A stretch of DNA of 64,000 nt from an uncultured Lachnospiraceae bacterium (GCA_945868435.1 CAMBLG010000004.1:1-64000); one strand, 5' to 3'; shown: positions 52,433-62,081, counted from the stretch's first letter. Notes: generated from the sequence alone by a model not told the origin. Numbers and translations: made by a program.

Positions 52433-53806
52433 TTATAAACTATTCTGAGAAATTGCCTCCTCTGCGACGGGATTCTGGACTCCAACATAGTCCCCCGTGT
52501 ATATCATTTCCCCACTTTTTATATAAGCACAAATCTGGTATTCACAGGTACTTCCTGCCGTGCATTCCAAATCAATCCACTCCACAGTCCCGCCATCGGC
52601 AAGTTCGGCCACCGCCACAAAACTTTCCTCTGGATTATTTCTCCGGGCAATGATATAACCGGAGGCACCCGCAACCGGAGTCCACGTTAGCTTGGCCGTT
52701 CCATCCTCCAATATGACTTGTGCGAATTGTTCCGGTGCCATAACCGCATAAACAGGCATCGTATTGGAATATGCCGTGTATCTGCCAACTCCATTTCCCA
52801 CGATATATGCACGCACACAGTATTCATACTCACCAGCCTCTGTAAGAGATGTATCCACATAACCGGTGGATTCACCCCCCTCTATACACGCAAGACGCTG
52901 GTAGGTGCTCTCATTCTTTTTCTTCCGATAGACAGAATAGCCATCCATGCCTTCCGCTACAGTCCAGGTCAATAAAACACTGCCATCCTGCTGATATTCT
53001 GCGCCGGTAAGCGTTGTTGTCGCATTCGCCTTTTTCAGCCCGTAATACTCAGCGATACCCGTTGCATCTGCCACGCCAAGCTTCTTCAGTTTTGCCTGAG
53101 ATCTGAGAAAGGTTTTGCAGTCAGTGGGATTGCTGACAAAGGCATGCTCTACAATGATCCCTGGAAATCCTTTCTGCTTGCTCCCCCGGATTACATTGTA
53201 ATAATCGGCCAGCTTCTTATCCGGATACCGGGTTCCGTTCTCCGAGTTGCGATAAGCGATGCCATTGTTTTTTAGTCCAAGATCCACCAGCTGTTCCTGG
53301 ATGCTGGCGGCCACCGCTTTTCCACTTTTGCTGATTGCTTTCTTGTAATTGGCATTCGGGTAGAACACGCAGGCTCCCCGTCTGGAAGTTTTCAGATCTG
53401 CATTATTGTGAAGACTTACAAACAGATTTGCGCCCTTCTTCTTGGCATAGGCAACCCTTCCCTCCAGAGAGACATAGGTGTCATAGGAACGGGTCAGATA
53501 CACCTTAACCCCCGCATAGGTTTCCAATTCTTTCTTGCAATACTGTGCAATGGCCAGATTCAGTGTCTTTTCTTTATAAACCTTACCGCCCCAGGTACGG
53601 GTGGCTCCTCCGTCAGCGCCTCCATGTCCCGGATCCAGAACAATCACAATCGGATCCTCCTGTAACGCAACAGCTGCCTGCACGCTGACCGGCTTCACAT
53701 ACGACACACTGACGATCATTGCCAGCACAAGTATTGTAGAAACAATACGGTTTGTTCTTTTATTTCTTTTATTTCTTTTATCTCTTTTTTCCCTTTTCAT
53801 TCTCAT
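52433..53806 (-). CDS. Secreted N-acetylmuramoyl-L-alanine amidase with FN3 domains
   Basis: About 457 residues: a Lys/Arg/Asn-repeat N-terminus, signal helix (about 20-42) and an amidase_3 domain (about 50-240). Zinc ligands fall in DPGHGG, the Glu of EKTLNL, SLHNN and the Glu of EHAFVSNP. One or two fibronectin type III domains follow (about 245-430). It cleaves the bond between muramic acid and stem peptides. The start is chosen at ATG 53806 (AGGA six bases upstream); a second ATG lies two codons on. It is the last of three clustered hydrolases. Confidence 0.93.
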   Translation of the reverse strand: MRMKREKRDKRNKRNKRTNRIVSTILVLAMIVSVSYVKPVSVQAAVALQEDPIVIVLDPGHGGADGGATRTWGGKVYKEKTLNLAIAQYCKKELETYAGVKVYLTRSYDTYVSLEGRVAYAKKKGANLFVSLHNNADLKTSRRGACVFYPNANYKKAISKSGKAVAASIQEQLVDLGLKNNGIAYRNSENGTRYPDKKLADYYNVIRGSKQKGFPGIIVEHAFVSNPTDCKTFLRSQAKLKKLGVADATGIAEYYGLKKANATTTLTGAEYQQDGSVLLTWTVAEGMDGYSVYRKKKNESTYQRLACIEGGESTGYVDTSLTEAGEYEYCVRAYIVGNGVGRYTAYSNTMPVYAVMAPEQFAQVILEDGTAKLTWTPVAGASGYIIARRNNPEESFVAVAELADGGTVEWIDLECTAGSTCEYQICAYIKSGEMIYTGDYVGVQNPVAEEAISQNSL

Positions 53807-53825
53807 GTATCTTCCTGACAATTAC

Positions 53826-55946
53826 TTATTTTGCTTTTATCTTGATGACACCCGAATAACTTCCATAGTAATTCGTTCCGTTGTAGGTCTTATAGGCACG
53901 TACCTTGTAGCTATAGGTTGTTCCCTTTTTGACTGCTTTATCCGTGTATGATACGGTTTTCGGATCCTTTATGGTCGCAATCTTTTCATATTTTCCGGTC
54001 TTACTGTTCAACCGGTATACCTGATAGCCCGTTCCCCTGCTCTGTTTATCCCAGCTCAGCTTCACCGATGATGATTTGGTGGTCGCCTTCAGATTCTTCA
54101 CCTTGGCCGGCTTAGTCGTAGCGGAAGTTACATCTCCAAAGCCTCCATAATAATTGCTTCCATCATAGGTCAGATATGCACGAACCTTGTACGTGTACTC
54201 CGTAGTACTTGTAAGTGCGGTATCCGTGTATGCAAATGTCTTGTTGTTTTTAATGGTTGCAAGTTTTGTATAGCTTCCCGTCTCCGGATCCAGACGATAA
54301 ATCTGATATCCGGTCGCACGTGACACCTTATCCCAACTAATATCAACAGAAGTTGACGATGCCGTTTCAACTACAGTATTTTTCACTTTTGCAGGCTTCG
54401 TAACAGCCGCAAAAGCGGAAGAATTTGTTCCCCAGTAGTTTGTTCCGCCCAGTGTTTTGTATGCACGAACCTTAAACTGCTGTTCCTTTGCACTTGCCAG
54501 TCCTGCGACTTTAAAGCTGGTCATATCAGCACTCACATCCGTCAGCTTCTCGAATTTTGCACTGTCCGGATTATACTGATAAATGCGATAACCGGTAGCG
54601 CCATAGATTTCGTCCCAGCTCAACGTTATGGTTGTAGCCGTGCAGCTATCCGCCGTAATCGTCTCCACTTTTGCCGGCAGCGTCGTGGCCTCTAACACAT
54701 CCGAATAGGTACCGTAATAGTTTGTTCCGCCAATGGTCCAGTAACAGCGCACTTTATATTGATAGGTCTCTCCGGGAGTCAGATCCGTATCTGTATAGCT
54801 TGTATCCGCTGTGCTTTGTATTGCAACATACTTATTCTGCTCCGGATCAAAACGGTAGAGCCGATACATATGCGCATCGTCCGCCTCACTCCACTCCAGT
54901 GTAACTGAGCCTGCGGCATTGGCTGTCGCAGTCAAATCCTCCGTCTTCGCACTCGTATCCTTATACCAGAAATCCACATCAATCTTTCCAGAGTAGCCAC
55001 TCACCTTACCAGCGGATGAATACTGCCAGAATTCATAGTTGATGGCAGATAGCTTTTCATAAGTCAGTGTGGAATTAACCTGCTTGTCCGTAGAATTGTT
55101 GTAGCGCGCCAGCCATATTTTACAGCCGTTTTCCTCCAAACTGGCCTGATCAATATAATTGACAAACCAACTGGCCGATGCATACACCATCGGCGTATAC
55201 CCGGCATCCGATATTACATTCGCAAATGCGTTACATATATTTGTCTCCTTGGTCTTGGAAAGCATCCCTGCCGTCAGACGCTTGTACGAACCGGCCTCCC
55301 GATCCATAACGATCGGCATGGTAACATCCCAGCCATACTGATCAAGCAGCTCTAACACATAATCTGCCTCTTCCTCAGCTTCTTTCACCGTCAGCGCCTG
55401 GGAAAAAACATATAATCCTACATTAATGTCATTCTCCAGCGCTCCCTGAATATGTGCATCGGCAGATGTATCCTCATAGATACTCCCATCCGTAGTATCT
55501 CTGGACGCAACGCGCACAAACACATAATCTATCCCAGCGTCATGAGCCTGCTCCCAGTTGACATTGCTTTTGGTGCTGCCCTTGCCGCCTCCCTGCCACC
55601 AGGACACATCAATTCCGTTTATCAGCTCACAATTCGCGAACTCGCTTCTGTGGTAATACGTGGCATCCGTATAATCCCCTTCCGTCGTCCATGCTTCCGC
55701 AATATAATCATCGTAGCTTGCCGCCGCCCGTAACAGGGAAAACGTATTGCGGGCTATAATATCAGAAAGCACCGTATCAAGATCCTGCTCAGATGTGTCA
55801 TAGACAGTCTCATCCTCTATGCTCTGTCCCATGACTCCATCCTTCACCTGTACCGCCTGTACCCTCTCTATTCCAACCGGCAGAACGGCCAATGCCGCTG
55901 TCAGAATTACTCCACCTATAACATGCCTATATTTACCTGAAAACAA
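53826..55946 (-). CDS. Secreted GH25 lysozyme with four FN3 domains
   Basis: 706 residues: signal peptide (1-33) and a glycoside hydrolase 25 domain (about 110-325) with IDVSWWQGG, VRVASRDTT, the catalytic DxE as MDREAG and WQYSSAGKV. Four fibronectin III repeats follow (about 335-700), each with a YKVRAY-type strand and KAKNL/KVKN links. It cuts glycan chains of peptidoglycan. The repeats are close copies of each other, typical of extracellular spacers. The gene has its own consensus-like promoter at 56041-56070. Confidence 0.94.
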   Translation of the reverse strand: MFSGKYRHVIGGVILTAALAVLPVGIERVQAVQVKDGVMGQSIEDETVYDTSEQDLDTVLSDIIARNTFSLLRAAASYDDYIAEAWTTEGDYTDATYYHRSEFANCELINGIDVSWWQGGGKGSTKSNVNWEQAHDAGIDYVFVRVASRDTTDGSIYEDTSADAHIQGALENDINVGLYVFSQALTVKEAEEEADYVLELLDQYGWDVTMPIVMDREAGSYKRLTAGMLSKTKETNICNAFANVISDAGYTPMVYASASWFVNYIDQASLEENGCKIWLARYNNSTDKQVNSTLTYEKLSAINYEFWQYSSAGKVSGYSGKIDVDFWYKDTSAKTEDLTATANAAGSVTLEWSEADDAHMYRLYRFDPEQNKYVAIQSTADTSYTDTDLTPGETYQYKVRCYWTIGGTNYYGTYSDVLEATTLPAKVETITADSCTATTITLSWDEIYGATGYRIYQYNPDSAKFEKLTDVSADMTSFKVAGLASAKEQQFKVRAYKTLGGTNYWGTNSSAFAAVTKPAKVKNTVVETASSTSVDISWDKVSRATGYQIYRLDPETGSYTKLATIKNNKTFAYTDTALTSTTEYTYKVRAYLTYDGSNYYGGFGDVTSATTKPAKVKNLKATTKSSSVKLSWDKQSRGTGYQVYRLNSKTGKYEKIATIKDPKTVSYTDKAVKKGTTYSYKVRAYKTYNGTNYYGSYSGVIKIKAK

Positions 55947-56040
55947 CCTATCTTCCTCCTATGTTTCCTTATTTCTGCTTGTAAGTTCTCATTTTTGACA
56001 AAGTCCCGTAATTTTTACGTAAAACTGCCTTACTTGTTCT

Positions 56041-56070
56041 ATACTACCTGTTTTTCCCACATGTTGTCAA
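56041..56070 (-). promoter_or_regulatory. Promoter of the GH25 lysozyme gene
   Basis: Minus strand TTGACA, 18-base spacer, TAGTAT, about 95 bases upstream of the start codon, giving a leader of about 85 bases. The gap 55947-56203 also holds the terminator of the next gene. Confidence 0.6.
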
Positions 56071-56156
56071 CGCTCCCATTCCGCTTTTTTTGAAATTAAG
56101 AAAGAACTAAGAAATATGGAAATAATATGTATTTCCTGTCTTTCAAAGAGGCATAC

Positions 56157-56190
56157 GCCAAAAAAAAGACTGCCGCCGAAGCGACAGTCT
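56157..56190 (-). terminator. Intrinsic terminator after the NlpC/P60 gene
   Basis: Minus strand AGACTGTCGC-TTCG-GCGGCAGTCT (10 bp, one wobble, extra-stable TTCG loop) followed by TTTTTTTT. Confidence 0.95.
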
Positions 56191-56203
56191 CATAATTTTA
56201 TTT

Positions 56204-57412
56204 TTAAAAAATTCTTCTTACTGCAAGAATGGTACGATAGGTTGCACTGGAAATCTTGATACCATCTCTACGATTGCTTGCGTGAACAATCTGTCCACCG
56301 CCAATGTAGATACCAACATGACCACTGTAGCATACAATGTCACCCGGCTGCATCTCTGAAGTGCTTACACCATAACCCACACTTCTCAAAGCGCTTGAGC
56401 TATGAGGAAGGCTTACTCCAAACTGTGCATAGACAGACATTACAAAACCGGAGCAATCCGTACCGTTTGTCAGGCTGCTTCCTCCGTATACATACGGATT
56501 GCCGACGAACTGGCACGCAAAGCTGGCAACATCCGCACCGGTGGATCCGGTTGGTGGTGTATAGCTGGAACTTGATGATGATGAACTGCTTGCCGAAGAA
56601 CTGCTTGATGATGATGAACTGCTTGCCGAAGAGCTGCTTGCCGCAGCTTCTGCCGCAGCTTCTGCAGCCTTTCTCTCCTCCTCTTCCTTCTTAAGGCGGG
56701 CTGCCTCCTCTTCCTTGGACTCTGCGTATGTGTACTCGGTCTTCAGTTCTACGAACTCTGCTGATACATATCCGTCGCCTTCATCAACGGATACTCCAAC
56801 CCATCCGTCAATGGACTCGTCCACAACAGTCAGATCTTCTCCTTCCGGAACCATATCGATAACAGATTCATCGGTAGAAGCACCTTTTCTCACAAACAAT
56901 GTCTCAGTATTGACAATGGCCACACGTCTTCCGGCCTTCTTAATCTTCTTCTCGTCGCCAACGGCTACATACTCACCCTTGACCCAGCCCTTCACATTAC
57001 CGGACTCAATCTTATACCAACCATTCTTCTCTTCAAGAACAGTTCCAACATTCTTCCTGTACAGCTTACCAACCGCTTCGCTGTCCTTGGAGGCTTTCGC
57101 ACGGATATTCACATAATCGTCAACGGCTGCCACAAGCATATCTGCATACTCAGACGCAACCACCGGAGTATCGTTCTCCTCAACCTTTGGCTGTGCGCTT
57201 GCAAGAACTGCCTCTTCTTCAATATCTGCCACACACTCACTCAGTGCCAGTGAAAATCCTGCGGTCGGAATTGCCGATGATGTGACAATATTCGATGTAT
57301 AACTTGAAATTCCTGCGCTCGGTGTCGCAATAGCCTCAAATGAAAATGCCCCCAATGTAAGAACGCCGGCCAGGCCGCACGCTGTTACCTTCCATACCAA
57401 TTTGCGATTCAT
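56204..57412 (-). CDS. Secreted SH3-domain NlpC/P60 endopeptidase
   Basis: About 402 residues: signal peptide, two bacterial SH3 domains (about 100-155 and 165-225), an Ala/Glu/Lys helix, a Ser-rich linker, then an NlpC/P60 domain (about 290-402). The catalytic residues are Cys in TDCSGF, His in GHVGIY, and a third polar residue in VHASN. It cleaves stem peptides (gamma-D-Glu-linked). The start at 57412 has TGGAGG five bases upstream. A perfect consensus promoter at 57475-57503 suggests high expression. Confidence 0.94.
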   Translation of the reverse strand: MNRKLVWKVTACGLAGVLTLGAFSFEAIATPSAGISSYTSNIVTSSAIPTAGFSLALSECVADIEEEAVLASAQPKVEENDTPVVASEYADMLVAAVDDYVNIRAKASKDSEAVGKLYRKNVGTVLEEKNGWYKIESGNVKGWVKGEYVAVGDEKKIKKAGRRVAIVNTETLFVRKGASTDESVIDMVPEGEDLTVVDESIDGWVGVSVDEGDGYVSAEFVELKTEYTYAESKEEEAARLKKEEEERKAAEAAAEAAASSSSASSSSSSSSSSASSSSSSSSSYTPPTGSTGADVASFACQFVGNPYVYGGSSLTNGTDCSGFVMSVYAQFGVSLPHSSSALRSVGYGVSTSEMQPGDIVCYSGHVGIYIGGGQIVHASNRRDGIKISSATYRTILAVRRIF

Positions 57413-57474
57413 GTTTTCCTCCAATATCATTTGTCAAACACTTATTACGAATTTGTTACAAATGTTACGTTGCT

Positions 57475-57503
57475 ATTATAGCAAAGCTACATATATGTGT
57501 CAA
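57475..57503 (-). promoter_or_regulatory. Perfect sigma-A promoter of the NlpC/P60 gene
   Basis: Minus strand TTGACA, 17-base spacer, TATAAT: exact consensus on both hexamers and spacing. Leader about 57 bases. Confidence 0.9.
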
Positions 57504-57536
57504 CCCCTAATTCTTGTGGTAAAAGATGGATTTTCC

Positions 57537-57565
57537 TTGCATTTTCCACATTTCCGTGTCATACT
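57537..57565 (+). promoter_or_regulatory. Putative promoter of the yjfB-like gene
   Basis: Plus strand TTGCAT, 17-base spacer, CATACT (other alignments: ATACTA or TACTAT with 18-19 spacing). It is divergent to the NlpC/P60 promoter. No sigma-D motif was found. Confidence 0.45.
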
Positions 57566-57591
57566 ATATATACTTAAAGGAGGTGCGTAGC

Positions 57592-57786
57592 ATGGATATA
57601 GCAAATGTAAATTCTGCCCTCAGTGCAGTGCGCACTGCGGATCCTTCTTCCATGAGCAGTGCCGTAAGCCTGAAGATGCTGGATAAGACACTCGACATGA
57701 ACGAATCGATGAGTGCCGGACTTGCCAAGATGATGGAGATGTCCGTCAATCCACACATTGGCGGCAACATTGATCTGTCCGTGTGA
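57592..57786 (+). CDS. YjfB-family putative motility protein
   Basis: 64 residues, the only plus-strand gene found. MDIANVNSALSAV start, helical Met-rich middle (KMLDKTLDMNES, AKMMEM), and the family end NPHIGGNIDLSV. YjfB proteins are small, unstudied and tied to motility by occurrence in flagellated Firmicutes. AAAGGAGG lies nine bases upstream of the ATG. Its own terminator follows. It sits divergent to a wall hydrolase and near a chemoreceptor gene. Confidence 0.85.
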   Translation: MDIANVNSALSAVRTADPSSMSSAVSLKMLDKTLDMNESMSAGLAKMMEMSVNPHIGGNIDLSV

Positions 57787-57815
57787 TCCGCATCAGGCGC
57801 GCAACCGAAAACAGT

Positions 57816-57860
57816 AGAAAGCCGATGTTGTGAGACCTTTCACAGCATCGGCTTTCTTTT
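57816..57860 (+). terminator. Terminator of the yjfB-like gene
   Basis: AGAAAGCCGATGTTGTGA / TCACAGCATCGGCTTTCT, 18 bp with one wobble, followed by TTTT on the plus strand. It lies between two convergent genes and may also help end ridA transcription. Confidence 0.9.
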
Positions 57861-57864
57861 GTCA

Positions 57865-58239
57865 TTATTTGATTGCAATTGCTTCAATCTCAAGCATTAC
57901 ATCCTTCGGAAGTCTTGCCACTTCCACACAGCTTCTTGATGGATATGGAGATGGGAAAAACTTTGCATACACTTCATTAATAGCACCGAAATCATTCATT
58001 TCCTTAATGAACACCGTAGTCTTTACCACTTTATCCATTCCTGTTCCTGCTGCTTCAAGCAGATTTTTCATATTGGCAAACGCCTGCTCAGCCTGTGCCG
58101 CAGACCCTTCCGGAATTTCTCCGGTTTCCGGTACTACCGGAATCACGCCTGAGGTATACACCATTCCGTTTACTTCGATTGCCTGAGAATACGGTCCGAT
58201 TGCTGCCGGGGCCTTATCCGTACTGATTACATTCTTCAT
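57865..58239 (-). CDS. ridA: RidA-family enamine/imine deaminase
   Basis: 124 residues: AIGPYSQA start motif, TSGVIPV, and a closing PSRSCVEVARLP with the catalytic Arg at about 102. RidA hydrolyses reactive enamines from PLP enzymes (such as 2-aminoacrylate). Length and motifs are standard. It follows the CvfB-like gene by about 40 bases. Confidence 0.95.
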   Translation of the reverse strand: MKNVISTDKAPAAIGPYSQAIEVNGMVYTSGVIPVVPETGEIPEGSAAQAEQAFANMKNLLEAAGTGMDKVVKTTVFIKEMNDFGAINEVYAKFFPSPYPSRSCVEVARLPKDVMLEIEAIAIK

Positions 58240-58281
58240 AATTCTGTTCTCCTTTCAAGTCTCTTCACTCATAGTTATCTA

Positions 58282-59121
58282 TTATAGCAGGGCGCGGCGA
58301 ATTTTGCCACCCTCCAGTATAATCTTACGCTCCTTGTACAGCCGCCCGACGGCACGTTTGAACGCAGCCTTGCTGAGACCGGTCTCTCTCTTGATGACCT
58401 CCGGACTCGCCTTCTCGGTAAAAGGCAGAACTCCCGCATAGGAATCAATCAGTTCCATCAATTTTACCGCATCCGCATCCATCTGAATATAGGCTTTCTC
58501 ACGCATTGTCAGATCCAGCTTTCCATCCGGTTTTACCCCAAGCACCTTCGCTTCGATCACATCCCCGACACGCAGGAAGCTGTGGTCCTCCGAATTGGCG
58601 ATTCTGGCTGAATAGCGGTCGTCAACCGCCACAAAGGTCCCAAAATTATCCGAGAACTCATATACACGGCCGGTAACGGTATCCCCTTTGTGATACGGAG
58701 AATCCTTGTCCAGCAAATCATACAATCCCCTCATGCTGGCACAAAGACGACTGCTCTTGTCGATATACAGCGTCACAAGGACTTCATCTCCCTGCTCCAC
58801 TCTTCCCACCATCTCCTTATATGGAAGAAACAGATCTTTTTCCAGTCCCCAATCCAAAAATGCGCCAATTTTCCCTACTTCGCGCACAACGAGAGGCGCA
58901 TAACCTCCCAACGTCAGTTTCGGATCATTGGTTGTTGCAATCAGACGGTCCCTGGAATCCTTATACAAAAAAACACGGATTTTTTCGCCCATGCGCGCAT
59001 TTTCCGGCACCTGTTTCATTGGCAGGAGCACCTGTGCATCGTCTGTCATAGTCTCTGCAAGATACACGCCAAAGTCCACTTTCTTCTTATAATATAATTC
59101 CTGATATTCGCCTAATTTCAT
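58282..59121 (-). CDS. CvfB-family S1-domain RNA-binding protein
   Basis: 279 residues, CvfB/YitL type: three S1-like segments (about 1-65, 70-140, 143-215) and a C-terminal winged helix (about 220-279, TGLSKAAFKRAVGRLYKERKI). CvfB affects virulence-gene expression and RNA metabolism in staphylococci. It is cytosolic and binds single-stranded RNA by family. It lies about 45 bases after the thioesterase. Confidence 0.88.
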   Translation of the reverse strand: MKLGEYQELYYKKKVDFGVYLAETMTDDAQVLLPMKQVPENARMGEKIRVFLYKDSRDRLIATTNDPKLTLGGYAPLVVREVGKIGAFLDWGLEKDLFLPYKEMVGRVEQGDEVLVTLYIDKSSRLCASMRGLYDLLDKDSPYHKGDTVTGRVYEFSDNFGTFVAVDDRYSARIANSEDHSFLRVGDVIEAKVLGVKPDGKLDLTMREKAYIQMDADAVKLMELIDSYAGVLPFTEKASPEVIKRETGLSKAAFKRAVGRLYKERKIILEGGKIRRALL

Positions 59122-59166
59122 TCCTCACACTCCTGTTTCTTTGAACTTCCCATCCCATTCCAGTCA

Positions 59167-59868
59167 TTACAAAAATTCCACGATTGCATAGGGCTTTCCA
59201 TCCTCTTCCCCCAGCACAACTGTCGCACAGTCATCTGCAAGCGTCACCCTCGGAATCAACAGATCCCCCTGCATAGCAGCTTTGCGGTAATCCACACGCA
59301 CCTCTTTCACCACCCGTTCCTCCGGCAGATATTGCAATGCCACCTGCACATAACGGCTATTATTCATATGATGATTGGTATCTATAAAGTATTGCGGCAC
59401 CATAACCGGCTCATGGGTGGCAAACTGCTCCGGAATCGCAATTTTTCTCTCGCAGCACTCCATGGAAAGCTGCGGCTCCAATCCGTATGCATCTGCCATG
59501 TACTGTGGAACCTTGACCGGTCTTCCGGTCTGTGTGTCGATCAACACCCACACGGAATTGGCGTATGCCAGACGTTCTCCCTCTGAATCGTTCATGGAAA
59601 AGTTGCGGTATCCATAAAACCCCTTCATATCATAGGCCCATGTCTGTGTCGTAATCTGCTCTGCCAGCTTCGGCATCCGGTTCAGACAAATCTGCCAGGC
59701 GGTCAGCACCCATGCAATATGATGTTCCTTCAAATACGCTACACTCAGTTCATGCTCCTCTGAGTGAAACACACTGCAATCCTGAAAATAATCCATCAGG
59801 GCAAGCCAAGTCAGCTCTCCGTTGGAATCCACCTCACTATATCGCACACGACTGTCGAACTGATACAA
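59167..59868 (-). CDS. Acyl-ACP thioesterase (FatA-like)
   Basis: 233 residues in a double hot-dog fold: N-half with DYFQDCSVFHSEE and AWVLTAWQI, C-half with the catalytic-type DTNHHMNNSRY (Asp-Asn-His). It hydrolyses acyl-ACP to free fatty acids, setting chain length. The plant FatA/B family has bacterial members of about this size. It lies next to the CvfB-like gene and likely forms an operon with it. Confidence 0.88.
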   Translation of the reverse strand: MYQFDSRVRYSEVDSNGELTWLALMDYFQDCSVFHSEEHELSVAYLKEHHIAWVLTAWQICLNRMPKLAEQITTQTWAYDMKGFYGYRNFSMNDSEGERLAYANSVWVLIDTQTGRPVKVPQYMADAYGLEPQLSMECCERKIAIPEQFATHEPVMVPQYFIDTNHHMNNSRYVQVALQYLPEERVVKEVRVDYRKAAMQGDLLIPRVTLADDCATVVLGEEDGKPYAIVEFL

Positions 59869-59988
59869 TGTTCCTTACCTCCTTTTATAACAGATGGCAG
59901 ATCTACGCCTACTCCATTATAACCGCTAACCGTCACTTTCACAACTGAATTCCACAGAAAACTGTTCTCTGAAAAATGTTCTTTGGAC

Positions 59989-60022
59989 AAAAAGCGGACA
60001 CCTGCAATTAACACAGGTGCCC
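59989..60022 (-). terminator. Terminator after the chemoreceptor gene
   Basis: Minus strand GGGCACCTG / CAGGTGTCC (9 bp, one wobble) followed by GCTTTTTG, about 25 bases past the stop at 60047. Confidence 0.8.
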
Positions 60023-60046
60023 TCTCTAAAACCTTTCTATAAATTT

Positions 60047-61729
60047 TTACATTTTAAAGAAATTAATTGCCTCTTCCAGAATCTGTGCCTGCCCCTTTAC
60101 CTCTGTTGCCTGTTCTGCAACGAGATTAATGGTTGCAGTTAATTCTTCGATGGAAGCGGTTGTCTCTTGCGTGCTTGCCGCATTCTGTTCTGATATCGCA
60201 CTGAGATTGGAAATGATATCAATCACGCCGGTTCTTGAGGCATCACAATCTTTTGCCTGAATATCAACCATGCCGCTTTGACTCCTGGTATCCTGAATAC
60301 CGACACTTACATTTGCGAACTCTTTCTGTGTACTTCTCAGATTATCCTGCTGTTCCTGCAAATGTGTCTTAACTTCTTCCATCTTCTCAATAGAACGCTT
60401 TGAGTCAGCTACCAGGACAGCCAAAATGGATTCGATCTGTTTTGCAGACTCACTGGACTGATCTGCAAGTGAAGAGATCTCATTGGCTACGACTGCAAAT
60501 CCTCTTCCCGCTTCGCCTGCACGGGCAGCTTCGATGGAAGCATTCAAAGATAACAAATTGGTCTGTTGTGCTATTGCTGTAATAAAGTTGACTGCAGTCG
60601 TGATCTCTTCAACAGATTTATCCGTCGCTTCCACATTTTGCGCTACAATTTCAATTGCTTCGACCGTCTTGTTATTGGATTCATCCAGCATCTGGATGAT
60701 ATCCATTGCCTTCTTGCCTGCCGAATCCATTCCGCTGGCAACATTGTCAAGATCATTAATTCCACCTACAATACCTTCAATCTTGCCTCCCATATCCATA
60801 ACTTTTACAGTTGCATTCTCGATATCGGTAGCCATGGAGACAGCGCCCTTTGACATCTCTTCCACAGCATGAGAGATATCCTCCGCACTGCTGGATGTGG
60901 TAACTGCAACATTTTGCAATTCGCTTCCACTGTCAAGAAGATCCTTCGAAGCATTCTGCACCTTCAGAACGATATCCTGAAGTGTCGCTGACAATTTCTT
61001 ACGAGACTGAATGATGGAATCAATCTCTGTAATCGAACTCTTGGCAGTCTTATAAGGCTTTAATTCTCCCTCTGTTAAAAGCTGGAGATTCTTTGCAATA
61101 ATTTCAAGAGGCTCCTTGATGTTCCTTGCAATTATCACAACTATAATACTACAAACAATTACTATGAAAACTGTTGTAAAAATAAACCGCGTTGCAATTG
61201 ACATAATTGTACTGGAGACAAGCGCTGCATCTTTTCCGGCAAAAGCCATTCCTACTACTTTTCCAGTCTCATCTTCAACAGGAACATAGGCTACATAATA
61301 ATCTTTCCCATTTATCACAACGCCCTTATCCTGATAATTATTTCCTGCAGACACCTGTGCCCATATCTCCGGATCAGCAGTGGTTCCCTCGTTTCTGCCG
61401 GTGGCATTATTCGGATCTTTAATTGAGGTGATATACTGTACATCTCCTGAAAACAAGGTTAACTCAACACCATCCTCCGCAAATGCATCGACATAGTCAT
61501 GATCATACGCAGGCTGATGGTCTTCCATATTTATGAAATCCCATTCATAGAATTCCTTCAACCCTTCAGCAGCCACATACAATTCATGGTATATTTCCTC
61601 CTCCATAGAACCGGCCATGGACACGCACCCGACTGCAGCAATTACTACAGCGGCAACAACCGTTGGAAGCAATGCCGTAACAAGCAGTGCTTTCATCATA
61701 GAGATTGTTCTTTTGGTCTTTTCTCCCAT
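60047..61729 (-). CDS. Methyl-accepting chemotaxis protein
   Basis: About 560 residues: helix 1 (about 10-33), an extracellular single-Cache-like sensor (about 35-175), helix 2 (about 185-207), a HAMP segment (about 208-265) and the signalling helix bundle. The bundle has the hairpin tip [20 protein letters not shown]. It senses a ligand and drives CheA. The start (61729) follows GGGGGG eight bases upstream; a longer frame lacks a site. Together with the YjfB-like gene this suggests a motile organism, but no flagellar genes are in the window. Confidence 0.93.
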   Translation of the reverse strand: MGEKTKRTISMMKALLVTALLPTVVAAVVIAAVGCVSMAGSMEEEIYHELYVAAEGLKEFYEWDFINMEDHQPAYDHDYVDAFAEDGVELTLFSGDVQYITSIKDPNNATGRNEGTTADPEIWAQVSAGNNYQDKGVVINGKDYYVAYVPVEDETGKVVGMAFAGKDAALVSSTIMSIATRFIFTTVFIVIVCSIIVVIIARNIKEPLEIIAKNLQLLTEGELKPYKTAKSSITEIDSIIQSRKKLSATLQDIVLKVQNASKDLLDSGSELQNVAVTTSSSAEDISHAVEEMSKGAVSMATDIENATVKVMDMGGKIEGIVGGINDLDNVASGMDSAGKKAMDIIQMLDESNNKTVEAIEIVAQNVEATDKSVEEITTAVNFITAIAQQTNLLSLNASIEAARAGEAGRGFAVVANEISSLADQSSESAKQIESILAVLVADSKRSIEKMEEVKTHLQEQQDNLRSTQKEFANVSVGIQDTRSQSGMVDIQAKDCDASRTGVIDIISNLSAISEQNAASTQETTASIEELTATINLVAEQATEVKGQAQILEEAINFFKM

Positions 61730-61800
61730 TATAAAGTCCCCCCAATAACAAAATAATAGAATTTCCGATATGTATATCACATATAAAATTGGATATTTAT

Positions 61801-61829
61801 ATAATAACATTTGACCAAGAACAAATCAA
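61801..61829 (-). promoter_or_regulatory. Putative promoter of the chemoreceptor gene
   Basis: Minus strand TTGATT, 17-base spacer, TATTAT, about 70 bases ahead of the start. A sigma-D site was not found. Confidence 0.5.
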
Positions 61830-61920
61830 TACTAAAGTACCATTCTGATAGATGATTCTTGCTGATTTTTGTACTTCCAAGTACTCATTTTCCCTTCGCA
61901 TTACCATGTATGTCTGCACG

Positions 61921-61948
61921 AAAAAAAACCGGCAGATTGCTCTACCGG
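61921..61948 (-). terminator. Terminator of the tRNA-Gln gene
   Basis: Minus strand CCGGTAGA, loop GCAA, TCTGCCGG (8 bp, one wobble) and TTTTTTTT, 12 bases past the tRNA 3' end. Confidence 0.93.
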
Positions 61949-61960
61949 GTCTTACCATAG

Positions 61961-62032
61961 CTGGCCCACAAGGATTCGAACCTTGAAATGACGGAGTCAG
62001 AGTCCGTTGCCTTACCATTTGGCGATGGGCCA
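61961..62032 (-). tRNA. tRNA-Gln (anticodon CUG)
   Basis: 72 bases with a complete cloverleaf: acceptor TGGCCCA/TGGGCCA, D stem GCC/GGC, anticodon stem ACGGA/TCCGT with loop CTCTGAC (anticodon CTG, reading CAG), T-loop GTTCGAATC, discriminator G as usual for glutamine. CCA is not encoded. It is expressed from a perfect promoter (62053-62081) and ended by its own terminator. Confidence 0.97.
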
Positions 62033-62052
62033 ATATCGTCTCAACAAATGGT

Positions 62053-62081
62053 ATTATACATGGGTTGCCTGTCTATGTCAA
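62053..62081 (-). promoter_or_regulatory. Perfect sigma-A promoter of tRNA-Gln
   Basis: Minus strand TTGACA, 17-base spacer, TATAAT, about 20 bases before the tRNA. It shares GGGGTTGACA with the NlpC/P60 promoter. Confidence 0.92.

Noticed and set aside
53750-53800. T-rich repeat mistaken for a terminator
   Set aside because: It is the coding repeat for the Lys/Arg/Asn tail of the amidase.
61797-62033. Open frame across the tRNA-Gln gene
   Set aside because: Overlaps tRNA, promoter and terminator; not coding.
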